Under the pieces are notes generated by a model, which had not been told where the DNA came from, did not search any database, and saw only the letters and a program-made list of their open reading frames with translations. A stretch of DNA of 64,000 nucleotides, from the NCBI GenBank assembly GCA_944739405.2, contig OX123188.2, positions 69,025,251 to 69,089,250 of the forward strand, in the 5' to 3' direction. Shown here piece by piece: positions 21,635 to 34,045 of this stretch. This DNA is from Euclidia mi (taxonomy: Eukaryota > Arthropoda > Insecta > Lepidoptera > Erebidae). The translations under genes and the position numbers were made by a program. The number at the start of each line of letters is the position of its first letter. Within the stretch, counting starts at the first letter, position 1.

Positions 21635-24222
21635 TTAATTAACTTTGGTGTCTAAATATTCTGTTACATTGTAATATGCATTGGTATACAAGAATTGTTT
21701 TAATTTATACTTAAATGAATTAATATTATTACAGTCTTTTATCATGTTTTGTAAATGGTTGTATATTCGTGGTGCCATACATAGAATACTTCTATTCATT
21801 TGTGTTGTTTTGTTATTTGGAAAACATATTTTGTTTTTACACCTCTCGCTCTTATATTGTTCAAATAGAGTTTTATTTGTATGAACAAATACGGCAACTT
21901 CAAAAATATATATACATGGAAGGGTCATTAGATTTAAATTAATAAAGTGAGGCTTACAGGACTCAGTTGATTCAATTTTACAAATTGCTCTGACACATCG
22001 CTTTTGAGCTTTGAAAACAATATCATTGGCTACAGAGTTGCCCCAAAAGATGACACCATATCTTAGAGTTGACTCAACATATGCATGATAAGCCATAATG
22101 ACAACATCCTGAGTTACAACTCTGCCTAACATATGGAGTGCATAACAAAACTGGTTTAACTTTGTACAAATATTTTCCACTTGGGTTTTCCAATTCAGCT
22201 TACAGTCAACATAAATACCTAAAAATTTTGCATAGTCTACACTAGGAATATTTTGTTTATTAAATTCAATGTCATGATTATGCAGATAATTTTTCCTATT
22301 TCTAAATGTCATCATAGTAGTTTTGTCTAAATTCAAAATTAAATTATTACAATTAAGCCATTCAAATATTCTGTTTAATGTCAAATTCATGTCAGATTCT
22401 AAATTACATCTATCTTTACTAGCAAATATAACCGTACTGTTATCGGCAAATAGGACCGTTTGTGATTTTGTAGCTTTGGGTAGATCATTAATATATATGA
22501 TGAATAATAAAGGTCCCAATACACTTCCTTGTGGGACGCCTTGTCGCACATCGCGATATTGAGATGAGTACACAGTTTTCCTCTTTGTTTTAGGGCATAT
22601 TCGAACAATTTGGGTACATTGTTTCTTGTTTCCTAGATAAGATTCCAGAAGATCTAGAACATTACTTCTGATGCCATGTGCCTCTAACTTAAGGAATACA
22701 GTCTTAAAATCAACATAGTCAAAGGCCTTTGCGAGATCCATATATAGAGCAGTAATTAGTTGCTTATTGTCTAGGCCTGTCATTATTCTTTGTACAAATT
22801 TATAGATTGCCAAATTGATTGACCTGTTTTGCCAAAAACCTACTTGTTCTTCAACAAGGAGATGATTTTGTTCAAGATATTGATACAGACTTCGATGTAT
22901 AACCTTTTCAAACACCTTGGATAGGACAGGAGTTAGAGCAATAGGTCTGTAGCAGCTCATATTACTTTTGTCTTTCTTCTTGAATAGTGGTTTTATTAAG
23001 GTTATTTTTAACTTATTAGGAAACACTCCAGAGACAATGCAAGTGTTAATAATGTAACTAAGCACATGAGATATGAGACTAGCAACTTCTTTTAAAATGT
23101 TTGTTTTAATATCATCGTAACCAGTACTGGCTGTGTCCTTCAATGACTTTATTAAGTTATAAATATCTAAAGGAGTAGTAGCTATCAGAAAACAGGAATT
23201 TAAATTCTTATTAATATTAGGTGTCAATGATTTAGGTTAGTTATTATTATTAAAACAAGGTTGTATGGTAAAATAACTATTGAATGATTCTGCAATGCAG
23301 GTAGGGTCTTGAATAATACTGCCATTTACATTTAATTGGTTTATGTAGTCCTTAGGCATATGACTTTTTTACTATTTATAAGTGTCCATGCAGCTTTAGA
23401 CTTATTTGATGCGATTTTCATGAAATGGTCATTCTGACATCTTTGTGTCAACTTAATAATCTTATTAAGGCGCATAGAATAAGTTTTGAATGTATTTTTG
23501 TTCTCTTTACTACTGTTAATTCTATAATACCATACCAACTCCCGTTTACGCTTTGAACATGCACGAATCCCATTAGATATCCACCTCGGACGCCTCTTAA
23601 GAGTTCTCTTAATTATTATTTTCGGAAAGCATAAATTGTAGAACAAAATAAAAATATCTTTTTCAGTCTTGTTGGTTCCTTAAATGCCAATTTTAAATTA
23701 AAACTATGTAGCATTTGAATTAGACAATTAGCTTCTTTACTTTCTTTTAGGGTGTTTATATTTAGATCACCACACAAAATTAATTTCTTATTTTTTAAAC
23801 AAAATTCAGTAAATATAGCATTTAAAATTTCAAAAAACTTATTATAGTGCTGTATACTATTTTGAGGTGGTCTATATACAAATTATTATTAATTTATGTG
23901 ACAAAAGTTCTATACCGCAACATTCAGCTATGGCTGATAAACCAATTTTATTTAAAAAGTTTATGCTTTGGTAATTGTGTCTCTTATTAACCATTATACA
24001 GGCACCACCACGGCGGTTATTCCTACAAAAACAAGATGCTAAAGAAAAATCTATAAGTGATAAAAGTTTGGTGTCATCTGTTAACATGTTATGTTCGGTG
24101 AAGCACAGTACATCTGGTGAAACACCCTGCTCATCAAGCCAATCCAAATTCAAAGTTATTAAGTCAGATTTATTTAATATCCATTTTATATTTTGATGTA
24201 TAATTTTAATTTCTTTATACAA
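21635..24222 (-). pseudogene. LINE ORF2 pseudogene (endonuclease + RT, FADN)
   Basis: The endonuclease part (24222-23646) includes IIHQNIKWILNKSD, GVSPDVLCFTEHNML, RRGGACIMVNKR and, after a break, YRPPQNSIQHYNKFF and LILCGDLNIN. A middle piece lies at 23646-23341. The long RT piece (23227-21635, 530 codons) has CYRPIALTPVLSKVFEKVI, motif A YMDLAKAFDYVDF, RQGVPQGSVLGPLLFIIYIND, and VLFADNSTVIFAS. The second catalytic Asp of FADD is Asn here, which should abolish polymerase activity. At least two frame changes separate the pieces, so no full-length enzyme can be made. Confidence 0.85.
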
Positions 24223-24544
24223 GAAAAAGCTGTTTATTATTTGTATTTGTTGAAAGTGACTTGGGACTGGTAGTTATTTGATTATTTATTGAAAATGACT
24301 TACTTGTATTGGCATTTTGAATGTCCATTTCAACCTCTGGTACCTTTGACTTTTGGATTTCCTAAGTATATCGATTATTTAATTGACTTTTATAACAATA
24401 ACTCAATATTTCTCCGCATAATGTTTGAGAAACATGTCGGGAAAATAAACTCTTTCGAGGTCTTAACATGGAGAAACCCATATTAATATATTTTACATGA
24501 TGAAACCTAGAACATATAAAAGACAATTCATAATTTAATTAAGA

Positions 24545-25557
24545 TTAACGTAGGAATCTATTGAATGGAACTTCACAAAAATTTACATTTGTATTTTTTT
24601 TTTTATTATTTCTTGTACTACATAAGAAATTGCTGACACATATATTCAATATACTAGGGGATTTATCATTCATGTCCCCTAAAACTATAAGATAATCTTC
24701 TTTGGTTAGGTTATTTATTTCAGAGGATTCGGAGATCAATACATCTTGTAGTGTTGCACCCGGCTTCCAAAAACAGCTGACGATATAATTCCTTCCCATG
24801 AAGCGCTGTAATGTTTGTTGAATATGTCTACCTTGTTCATCTGCTATTATTATTATTTTATTTGACCTACTTTTGGTATCTATCTTGGTCTGGTTGTTTG
24901 TCAATAGATTGGTTAGGGTATTTTGACCTTCCGCAGAGCTGAGTTTGGTTCTGCTTGGTGTTAATGGTTTGTCCAACTGATTAGATTTTCTGGTTTTAAG
25001 ATCTGTCTCTGAGATTGATAGAGAAGCTGTCAATAACCACATTGTGTTCCTGACAAACAGAAGATTGTGTCATTGTCTTATTAGTAGTTACTAATTCTGG
25101 AGATAGCTGGGTAGGTTTTGTAAGTGATGTTTTTGACTGGTAACCAGTCATTACACTTTCTTGCGTTTCGCATGCCAGCCCACGCGTACATGGAGGTATT
25201 ATTTTGTCTTTTTCTATCCTTCTTACGGTTTGATAGAGGCGTTGTAATTATTTTATCAGAAATACTTATTTTTTTATATGTCTCTATAGTAAGTTGGCTT
25301 TTCTGAAGATCTGTTTTCAGGCGGCAATTTTCCAGATTAAGGTTTTCAATTTCCATATGTGCGCTTTCCAGTTGCTGTTCAAGTGAATTGATTTTTTCCT
25401 GCAGTTCTAAAGTATTTCGACTTTCGTTTAATGATGTATTCGGTAGGCTAGTAATGGTAGCATCAAACATTGAGGTATCTTCTCTGGAAATATCACCTAC
25501 GGAACTAGTATGCCTTGGTTTTCTTCTTCTCAGCGTAACATTTCCCTCAAAATCCAT
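24545..25557 (-). pseudogene. LINE ORF1 pseudogene (coiled coil + SGNH-like domain)
   Basis: Piece one (25557-25081) starts MDFEGNVTLRRRKPRH and contains a clear coiled coil (LQEKINSLEQQLESAHMEIE). Piece two (25042-24545), in another frame, carries NKIIIIADEQGRHIQQTL and DYLIVLGDMND. These resemble the esterase (SGNH) domain found in some CR1 ORF1 proteins. The usual nucleophile Ser is not seen in DEQG. A frameshift near 25060-25080 separates the pieces. Confidence 0.65.
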
Positions 25558-25560
25558 TTA

Positions 25561-26641
25561 AGGCGCTGTTATACCTCCGAAGCCGTGAAACACCTAATTT
25601 TTCGTCGCGCATCTAGCCATAACGGTACATATTACAAACTAGCAAAAATTAGAGCTTAAAGTCAAAAGTCTGAACAAAAGACTTTTGAAGGAATTTTTCA
25701 TGTACGTAAAATAGAATCACGGTAAAAAAATCACAAAATCGAGGCAGAAAATAATCTTTCGTCTCACTGTTTGCAATATTTTGATCGTAAGCTGTCATAT
25801 TTTTTTTGATAATATTGTAGGAAATTTAATGAACTAAAGAATTACCCTATTTATTTTCATATTATACGTGTATATTTTGTAAAATTAAATAAAATCTTCC
25901 AAACGTCTATGATTTTGACGCTCGGTAGATCCCATCAATATCAAACGCTTCAGCAATTTAAACCTTATTAGCATAAGCGGTGTACTGAGTGTCAGTTGCT
26001 AGTTTACGCCCCGCCCAGACCTCATCATTCGGCTATGAGCCCTGTGAGAGATAGGTCATGTCGCTTGCGTCTCCGCTGCACGAAATTTTACGTAAACCTG
26101 TTTGTTATTATAATACGCCGATTTGAGTTCGTAATTTCATGTTTTATGTTATAGACTGAATACTTTGAATCAAATAGGCTTTTCATGTAACTATGGGCAC
26201 ATATAATTAGGACCTAAGTTTATACTCTTGTTGCGTTTAATGTGTTATTGTTTCTGTCCTTATAAATATATAATTAGAAGAATAAAATATGGACAATTAG
26301 AGAAATGAAGTTCTACGAAGGATTTGTACAAGAAAGCGTCGTAATAAAATAGAAATTCATCCATGGCCAAGTGATTATGAAATATGTAACATTTTTACAC
26401 AAATTATTTTCATAAGAGTCTTTTATGACTAACTATGTTACTTATATATTATCGATTATGCATAATATAATTATATAACAGTTTTCAATTTTTGAAAGAG
26501 TAATAACATAAAATCGAATCATTTTATGTACCTATATTTCAAATTCATTAGCTTGTCAGAGCGCCTGAAGCGCTAAGATGCCGCCACGGCGAACAATAAT
26601 GATGACAGCGCTAATATGGCGCTCCTCAATCCGCACACAAG
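25561..26641. other. Non-coding; LINE 5' region then unique AT-rich sequence
   Basis: The first part is probably the 5' untranslated region of the minus-strand LINE. A slightly GC-richer patch at about 26560-26640 has no open frame that I recognise. Confidence 0.45.
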
Positions 26642-27214
26642 CGGTAACGAATGTTTGTTTGATGTTTTTCGTGTGAGTGTGTGGCGAACTCTGGTGTCGG
26701 AGTTTTCAGACCGCCCGAAGGCCTCCGACATGGCCTAACGACCCTTATCCTTAGACAAGAGCCGGGACCGACCGGTAACGACATACATACACATACACAA
26801 CGTCACGCCTTTTATCCCCGAAGGGGTAGGCAGAGGTGTATTTCTACACCCACTTTTCGCCAGATATATCTTAGTCCCACGTAATAAGGGGCGAGCCTGT
26901 TGCCGTACCGGGCACATTTCCAGACTCCGTGCTGCTACTGGGAATTTCGTGACAGAAAAACCCAATAACACTGCCCGGCCCAGGAATCGAACCCGGGACC
27001 TCCCGATCCCACGCGCACATTTATGCCGCGAGACCAACGAGGCAGTCGTGTAGGGTTTGATGTCGAGTTTTCCGTCTCTACGCAAAGATGGTATTTGCAT
27101 CGTGTTATCCCTTAGTCGCCTCTTACGACACCCAACGGGAAGATGTGGTGACACTTGTATTCTATGCCGTCAACCACACGGCAGTAACGAATACACACAC
27201 CGGTAACGAATGTT
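26642..27214 (-). repeat. 5S-type SINE-like element with 14-bp target duplication
   Basis: The direct repeat CGGTAACGAATGTT lies at 26642-26655 and 27201-27214 and encloses 545 bp. On the minus strand the right part reads 'ctgccgtgtggttgacggc' and 'gtcgtaagaggcgactaagg'. The left part shares 'gccttcgggcggtctgaaaa' with the SINE at 20905-21115. A SINE of family B (26800-27050) is nested inside. Confidence 0.7.
26800..27050 (-). repeat. SINE family B nested in another SINE
   Basis: On the minus strand from about 27047 it starts GACTGCCTCGTTGGTCTCGC. Box B is GGTTCGATTCCTGG, the body is like the 8949-9207 copy, and the tail carries the 'ccccgaaggggtaggcag' motif. No duplication was matched at its ends, so the borders are approximate. 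Confidence 0.8.
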
Positions 27215-27589
27215 GTATTATTGTGTTTTGAACATAAACCTTTTTAGGTACATCGGGTAAAACTTTGATTATTCATAAACTATTAGGTATGTCTCAGTAC
27301 ATCTAATATCTTTTTAATTTCTAAAATCAATCATTTATAAGTAAGAAGGTAACTTCTCTGTTTGCTATAACACAAGATATAGTATTTTTTAAATAATAAA
27401 GTACGTTACTAATTATCATTATTGTAATTACAGTGAAGTTAAAGATAACAGTTCTGCAACGTCTTACACACATTTGACTTCAGTCATTCCTAATACGATC
27501 TGTTCAAGAGCTAGCCAAGAAATGCCAAACAATTTTTTTAACAAATTTGACTCAAATTCCGTAGTGATAAGCAATAATTATAAGAGGGA

Positions 27590-28340
27590 TAGCAGTGACT
27601 GGTTCGAATTGCGTAAGAATATGTTGGCAGATTGAAATTTTTGTATAGTGGTAAAAAGAAGAGATAACAGCATTAAAGCCAACTTAGTAAAAAATATTTT
27701 GTACAAATAAAATATTTGCAATGTAAAATCAGTTGCGCATGGAATCTAAAATGAACAACTGGCTTTGCAACAACTGGCGCAGCAAGAAAATGTAACAATC
27801 GAGCCTTGTGGATTATTCGATTATTGGTGCCACGCCAGATGGATTAATAGGTCCAAACATGATTGTGGAAATTTAATGTTCTAAAGTTGCATATAAGAAT
27901 GGCCTGGAGAATAGTATAAGAGCAAATAAAATACAAATATGGAAACATGATAAAAAGTGAACTGACTAGTCTAAACAAATATAGTAATTGTTATTACCTA
28001 CCAAATTCAGGGGTAACGCCACGTTACACGCAAACAAAAGTGTTTATTTGCTGTGTGGAGTGGCGAAAGTATACCACTAAAAATAGAAATTATAGAAAGA
28101 GATGATGTTTTCTGGGAGAAGCTTGTGGCGTTTTATATGAATTGGCAGTTGCCTGAAATTGTTGATTCTCGTCAAGCTCAAGGGATGGCATTGCGAGATC
28201 ACGGAGAGGAAAATGTTTCATCAGTGCTTGAAATTTCTACAATACCAAGCCGTAAAAGGAAAGTAAATGAAACTTTGCCTCGTGAGCAACAGCAAATAAT
28301 AAGTCTTTTCACCTCACACACTGCCTTTAACATTCGATGA
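27590..28340 (+). pseudogene. YqaJ-type exonuclease pseudogene
   Basis: Broken frames read WFELRKNMLAD, then NFCIVVKRRDNSIKANLVKN, NEQLALQQLAQQENVTIEPC, then (other frame) IGATPDGLIGPNMIVEI, and finally an intact 95-codon piece at 28053-28340 starting VWSGESIPLKIEIIERDDVF. The order and motifs fit the YqaJ/lambda-exonuclease fold (GATPDG ... VEIK). Such genes are abundant in lepidopteran genomes as passengers of DNA transposons; ISL2EU elements are a known example. Several stops and frameshifts show it is dead. No transposase or terminal repeats were found beside it. Confidence 0.7.
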
Positions 28341-29390
28341 GAATAAAGAAAACCTGCCGGGTTGTAGCAGACAGCTAACTTTTGATGAGCTGTAAACTCT
28401 GTATTTCGTTAATAAATTATAAATGAATATAAATAAATATCTTTTAATATTTATTTTCTTTGAAACAACGCATATTTGAAGCGAAAGAAATTTTTAATAT
28501 TTTTCCATACAGACATGTATGACGAGAGCTAACGAAAAAGCAGTAACTCAAATTCTAATTCTATAATTTTCTAAGTGACATAGCAGTATCTCATGAATAA
28601 GGTATATCCACATATATTTTTGATGTTTCATCTATTTTGAAAAATAATAATGGGTTAGGTATCGAAACAAGTCGCCTGAATTTGAGGGTATTGGTAGTGT
28701 AGGGGGCTTAAGGGAGTTCGTTTTAATCACCTAATAGTAATTTTGGCTGCCGGAGTTGCGTCTAAATATTTTTAAACAATTTCCAAAATTTCATTAATAC
28801 TTCGGCAATTATGCAAAACTGAACGTAGTTTTAATACTTTAGTACAGTTTTACAAATGTCTATTTTATGTGAAAAACGTGAAACGAAACGCAAAACTGCC
28901 ATCTTGGAATGATCATATTGACAGCTAATGTCAAATTTGTGCGTCATTGCTTTCGAGTGCCTAGGGTTAGGTGCGACTGAAATAAGTAACTAAATAGGTT
29001 ATGTTAGGTTCTCTTTTGACCCTTTATCCGAAAATAGGAGCCCTTCGCAGGGCTCCGTCAACCTTAGTTTATTAAACTAGTGTGATGAATGTGGAAGTTG
29101 GCAGTGCCATGACACCGATGTTTGGAGATTTTTTTTTCAGAGGAAACCAAGTATTTCCGGCATGTGAAAATGGTGAGGGGGGGTTCAAGACCTCCCCTCC
29201 TCTCTCTCCAATCACTCACAACCCCTAAAAACGGCGTCGTATTTCGAAACCTTTACCATAATAATTATACCTATAATAACAATAAACATCCATAAATAAA
29301 TAAAAGAAATCAACTTTTACTAAACTTCAATTATCTCGTAACTCGCTTTAGTTGAGATACGGCTTTTGTGCTTAGTAGAGCAGTATTGTG
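28341..29390. other. Non-coding with dispersed-repeat relics
   Basis: AT-rich sequence; no coding frame. Fragments such as 'cccttcgcagggctccgtca' at about 29040 resemble parts of common lepidopteran repeats, but I cannot delimit an element. Confidence 0.4.
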
Positions 29391-29392
29391 TT

Positions 29393-29480
29393 TTTAGGGT
29401 ACCGTAGCCAAAAAATTTTAAAACGGAACCCTTATAGATTCGCAATGTCTGTCTGTCTGTCCGCCCGTATGTCACAGCCA
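29393..29480 (+). repeat. Lepidopteran interspersed repeat ('tttagggtaccgtagcc' type)
   Basis: The pattern 'agggtaccgtagcc', 'aacggaacccttatagattc', then 'tgtctgtctgtctgtccg' is a frequent dispersed element of moth genomes. Its ends and class are not resolved here. Confidence 0.5.
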
Positions 29481-31849
29481 ATTTATTGCAAAACAGATTT
29501 GAAAACTGGCAGGAATGGAATTAGATGTAGGTATTCTATGAACTGCTTCACTATTTTTATACAAAAACAAAACAAACATAATAACGGCCTCTCCATACAT
29601 GGAACTGACTTAATTATTTTGAACATCTTACGGCACGTAGGTATTTATATTTACCTACTTTTGTCAACTATTAATACCTATAACGTCTAATGAAAACCAG
29701 TTTTGCTCATGGCTGCACTGAGAACAAAAATTGCGCTATGCCTATATTGTACAAACAGATTGATGTATGTAATATAAATTTTAATATCAGTATCTCAATT
29801 CAATATGCTAAAACGTATTGCTTGCGATTTTGAAATATTGGAATACGGATGTCACCAGAATACGGCCGCGCACGACGAGAATGAAGGAGGGCGCCCCGCA
29901 GTAGACGGAGCTAAGCTCCCTTCACCTCCCCTGCTTCACCCCCTCATTTACCAAAACAGTCGCTTAGCACAGCGCCTTAAGTATTAATTATTTTGGCGCC
30001 CTCTATATTTTAGTGCTATGTACTAAGTAGAATGCAATCGGACAAGTCAGATCCTTATTTATTGACTTATCGACGTAGTTTGGTTAAATGTCACTAGATG
30101 GCGATCAATCTGTTGTCACTTTTCGTCAGTAAATGTTTATAACAATTCTCATTAAGTCAGTCGCATTAAAGTTCAGCTACTTGCGAAAAGAGGGAGTCCT
30201 GCAGTACCGCGTTCAAAGTGTTGCCAACTGCTAACACTTTGTTTGAAACTGTTTAAACAACGGCAGATTTTTGAATTCGTTGTTTTTAGCTATTCGACAC
30301 CAGAGGCACTTTCAAATGAAAAAAATAACTAAGTCATTGTTTTCATTATTCGCTTGAAAAACTGCACAATTAGTAATTTGTTATGCAAAATTACGTACGT
30401 GTATGTCTTTTAATTTAATAATATGTACACCACATCACTTAAAAGTTCGTAAAGTCACTTCAGATTAATTTTTCACACGAATTGTTTTATCTTTTGTTAT
30501 GTTCAACAGTTCAGAGAGATAACATTTCCACATACAATCAAACACTAAATCATCACATTAAGTCACTCAGTAATACTGTAGCTATAAACTTCTAATTTTA
30601 AAAACCTAAATTAAAAATTGTAATACGGAGCTAATGTTTACTTAATAGCGCCCTCTGGCGGACCTTAAGAACCAACATAAAAAAAGATATATACATCATA
30701 TAGCAAATACAAAGGTCCATAGTTCAACAATTTGTTCTTGATTTCAATTACATTTAAGACTCTGAAAGTTTGCCTATACATAGACATTTAATAAATTCAT
30801 TACTAGCTGGCACTACAACTAATTAGTTTTGTAGTATTATGTTACATTTAATATTGGCAAACTCACAATATGATGTCCAATATTTTCATATTAAATACAC
30901 CTTTTAAGATACACAAGAGAAACGAAGCTAACGTAAGTATTCTTCGACTTGAAATAGCAAAAGATATTGAGAATAATAATCGTTTGGGACTATAGAGGTC
31001 TATGTTTATCACTCATGTTGCTGACTGTACCTAGGTGTCTAGTATTTATAAGCTATACACATGCAACCTCATACTGTACTCGAATACGTATGCATTTGTA
31101 ACAACTGACATTCAACGCGATACCCTTTTATATGCAAACATTCCAGGTATCAATTAGCGACCTTGCACTGAAGTTTTTATCATAAACATTTCATCGTGTA
31201 TGTGCATACAACTATCGCGCTAGGATCTCATAACCGCTTTAAATGGTATGCAACATTAGGGTCAAAGTGCACACGCTACTTTTATCATTAACAAGCGGCA
31301 ATTTTGTCGCTTTTCGGAACACGGTAAACCGTCCGATTCAACCCACTCATGCAAATGCCAAATGTAGTAGGTAGTACCTTTTTTGGGATTGATGTCAACT
31401 GCTATAAAGAAATCTAACGCAAACAGTTTCCAAAAGACAATATAATGTACATACAATCGTTAGATTGCACAGTTTAAATAAGGTACCGAACGCAGAAATA
31501 TGTCAAACGTAGTGTCGATGCCGACGTTAAAACAACATGTCAAGTGTTTAATTTAAAATTTATATTAGCCCTGCACATGTCCCACAGCTGGGCACGGAGC
31601 TTGTCTTACAGGCACAGTCTACCCTTCAAATGTCTTTTGAGAGAGACAAGTTTACCTTAAGTTACCTTGCAACGGTGCCAAGCTAATTGGTGATATGTCC
31701 AATAGCTGAGAGATCTATATGGTGCCCCCACTATGGCCGTGCAAGTACAGAACCAGCAGTCTGATACTGTATTGAGAATATTTTAATTTTTGTATTGTGA
31801 AAATTTTAAATCCTAAAAAAACTCGAATCAAGAGCTCTACATATAAAAG
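29481..31849. other. Non-coding AT-rich stretch
   Basis: No convincing exon. The open frame 29805-29987 lacks any recognisable protein. At about 31570-31620 'gcacatgtcccacagctggg' resembles the reversed 3' end of a common lepidopteran retroposon. Confidence 0.45.
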
Positions 31850-31965
31850 GACAGTAAAAAAAAACTGTACATTGAATATATTCACAATATACATGTAATC
31901 TATACATACATATAATAAGACAGTAAAAAAAAAATCTGTACGTTGAATATATTCACAAAAGAAAT
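31850..31965. repeat. Imperfect 68-bp direct repeat
   Basis: The string 'gacagtaaaaaaaaa', then 'ctgtac(a/g)ttgaatatattcaca', occurs twice, starting at about 31852 and 31920. It directly precedes the Helitron-like element. Confidence 0.6.
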
Positions 31966-31986
31966 ATACAGTTAGGCTAAGAAGAA

Positions 31987-32437
31987 TCAGTAATAGAGCA
32001 AGAATCTAAAAAAAAACAGTCTGTTTATCTGTTTGTTTGTTTGTACACGAAACTTTGTTGTATTGCTATTGAGTCTGGGCAACATATAGGCTATAATTGA
32101 TTTTGGAAAATTGAAGACCTGATGCAGAACCACAACAGCCCAGCAAAACACGAAAAAACGTAAAAAAATGGGGTATGGCAAAAAACATTACGCCTGATGA
32201 TCATTTTCTGATGAGAGATTAAAATTTGAAGATATCGAACATCTGATGTGGAACTCTAAGAGCCCAGCTACACTATAACATATTCAGACTTGACTGCTTA
32301 GTAGTACTTGACCAGTATGATGAGGATTTTCAGTTGAGAGATCAATATTTATTATTGCCAAGACCCGAGGAAGGACATAGAATAGTTTAATCACGATAAC
32401 CGACATCCACGCGAGCGGAGCCGTGGGCGACAGCTAG
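31987..32437 (+). mobile_element. Uninterrupted non-autonomous Helitron-like element
   Basis: It starts TC (after an A), ends with a hairpin (CCACG at 32407-32411 pairing with CGTGG at 32422-32426) and a terminal CTAG at 32434-32437, followed by T. These are the expected Helitron ends (5'-TC, 3' hairpin plus CTRR, insertion between A and T). It has no coding capacity. It is the reference that shows the 15085-15427 and 19943-20039 pieces were once contiguous. Confidence 0.75.
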
Positions 32438-33452
32438 TCAACAATAAGGCGCTTCATAGATTTCGCACACTGGCGCTGCCTAGGCTCGGCTGGGCCTCTG
32501 CGTGCAGTTATTTTGTAAGTAAATAATGACACCTCTTTTTAATACTTCATAATTATTGTCACATATTCATCCTAGTACCTAACATCTGAGCTCTTTGACC
32601 TAACGCGATAACATAACTAGCATTCATTATCTAGAAATAAATCATTACAAATTATGTGTAAATCATTCTTACCTGGTTGATAAATATTTCAACACCAAGA
32701 GTGCAACCGCTTATTTCGCTGCAGGAATCAACCGTACCTGCCGTATAAATAAACTATATAGGTACAAATAGGTATTTAATTAATATGATTCTCAAATTTA
32801 AAGCTGGCAACTGCAGACGTTCAACAAAACGCGAAGTAGCCTATAAATGGTCGTACTTTTTTATCTTTGCGGTGAAAACAGAACTTTTTCATAGACAAAG
32901 CTACGGGGCACAATAGGGGGTGGTACGGTGTTACCGAGATCAGCCATTTTTATAGAACAAAAGCAGTTTCGTATTATAAGGTACCTAATGATATTTATGT
33001 CGCAACCAATACTAAATACTACGCTGCCGTAACAACTTGAAATATTATAAAGTAGAATAATTAAAAGTGACACTGACTTACAGAAGTTATTTCAGAGGCG
33101 TATTACGGCAGTACTGCTGGTGCTGTCTACCTTATCAACTTCTTTACTTTATTTATTTATTTGAGGACAACCAACAAAGCATACACCAAGAGTACAGAAT
33201 GTGGTTAGTAATTATTAATAAGCATTGTGTAGTGTTGCCTTAATTAGAGGTTGCCACGGCATGCATAACATTCTTAATGTAATTATCGGCTAACGAACAA
33301 ACGGTGCGCCTGTAAGTAAGCGATTGCCTCCGCCCATGGACACAAGTAAAACCAGAAGTGTCATAAGTGCATTGCCGAGCTTTGGTATGAGAAAAGGAAT
33401 AGGAGGAGAAAGGGGACGAGGGACAAAAAAAAAAGTGGACTGCGTAGCGGCC
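32438..33452. other. Non-coding stretch
   Basis: No recognised exon or element. The overlapping minus-strand open frames near 33240-33610 have no recognisable protein content. Confidence 0.45.
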
Positions 33453-34041
33453 AGGTGATGGTTCCTTTCCCCCCCCCCCCGTGGGATCTCCACCTTGTCG
33501 TGGTGGGGGGCTCAGTAACCGTGGATTGGTCACCCACGGTGAAACTAAGAGGGATCCAGGAGGGGACGCTCCGCGTGGGCTTGGAGGGGCCTGCGCAGGA
33601 TGCGTCCAACGGTGCGGGTGCGGGGGACAGTTCTGTCTGTCCCTCGCAGTCGGTTGCGGTTGCGGGAGGAGAGGCGTGTCGGTGTTGCGTTGCCGCGCGC
33701 CCTATCTCCCGTGACCAAATGGGGGCGCACCATTCGATGCGTCGCGGTGGGGCCGCAGAGGAAGAGGAGATGCGGTGTTGCGTTGCCGTCCTCCCTATCC
33801 TCTGCGGCTACTGGGTGTTTTGTTCGGGGCCCGCCTAACCATCTGGCGGGCCAATGCCCGTCGGAGGGTGGCGACGAATGCTTCGGCGATGCCCTACCCT
33901 CTGACACACGGGTACATGAGAAAGTCAAGGTGGTTTTTAGTGGAAACACCACATACTCCGGCTCTCATTTCCCCAAAGAGTCGGAGATCCGAAGGCATTT
34001 TCCACCTCGTAAAACAAAAAAAAAAAGGTGATGGTCCCTTT
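33453..34041 (+). mobile_element. GC-rich non-autonomous retroposon with 16-bp target duplication
   Basis: The element (33469-34025) starts with a C-run, then GTGGGATCTCCACCTTGTCG, and ends in an A-run. It is flanked by AGGTGATGGTTCCTTT (33453-33468) and AGGTGATGGTCCCTTT (34026-34041), a 16-bp duplication with one mismatch. It is much more GC-rich than its surroundings. The 5' sequence ('cttgtcgtggtggggggctc', 'ggattggtcacccacgg') is one I associate with 5' ends of lepidopteran R1-group LINEs. The 3' part ('ccacatactccggctctc') resembles a LINE 3' end. It encodes no RT, so it looks like an internally deleted LINE or SINE mobilised by a partner. Overlapping open frames here are by-products of GC richness. 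Confidence 0.7.
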
Positions 34042-34045
34042 AACC

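Larger units (their letters stand above)
21344..25560 (-). mobile_element. Decayed two-ORF CR1-group LINE, sense to NDST
   Basis: Reading leftwards: ORF1 (25557-24545), a spacer, ORF2 (24222-21635), then a 3' untranslated region ending in a TTGATTTGATTTGATC tail at 21344. Both ORFs carry frameshifts, and the RT catalytic motif is altered. It lies in the intron immediately upstream of the NDST exon at 21147-21309. Confidence 0.8.

Noticed and set aside
28053..28340. Intact 95-residue gene
   Set aside because: It is the last piece of a broken YqaJ-type frame whose earlier parts contain stops and shifts.
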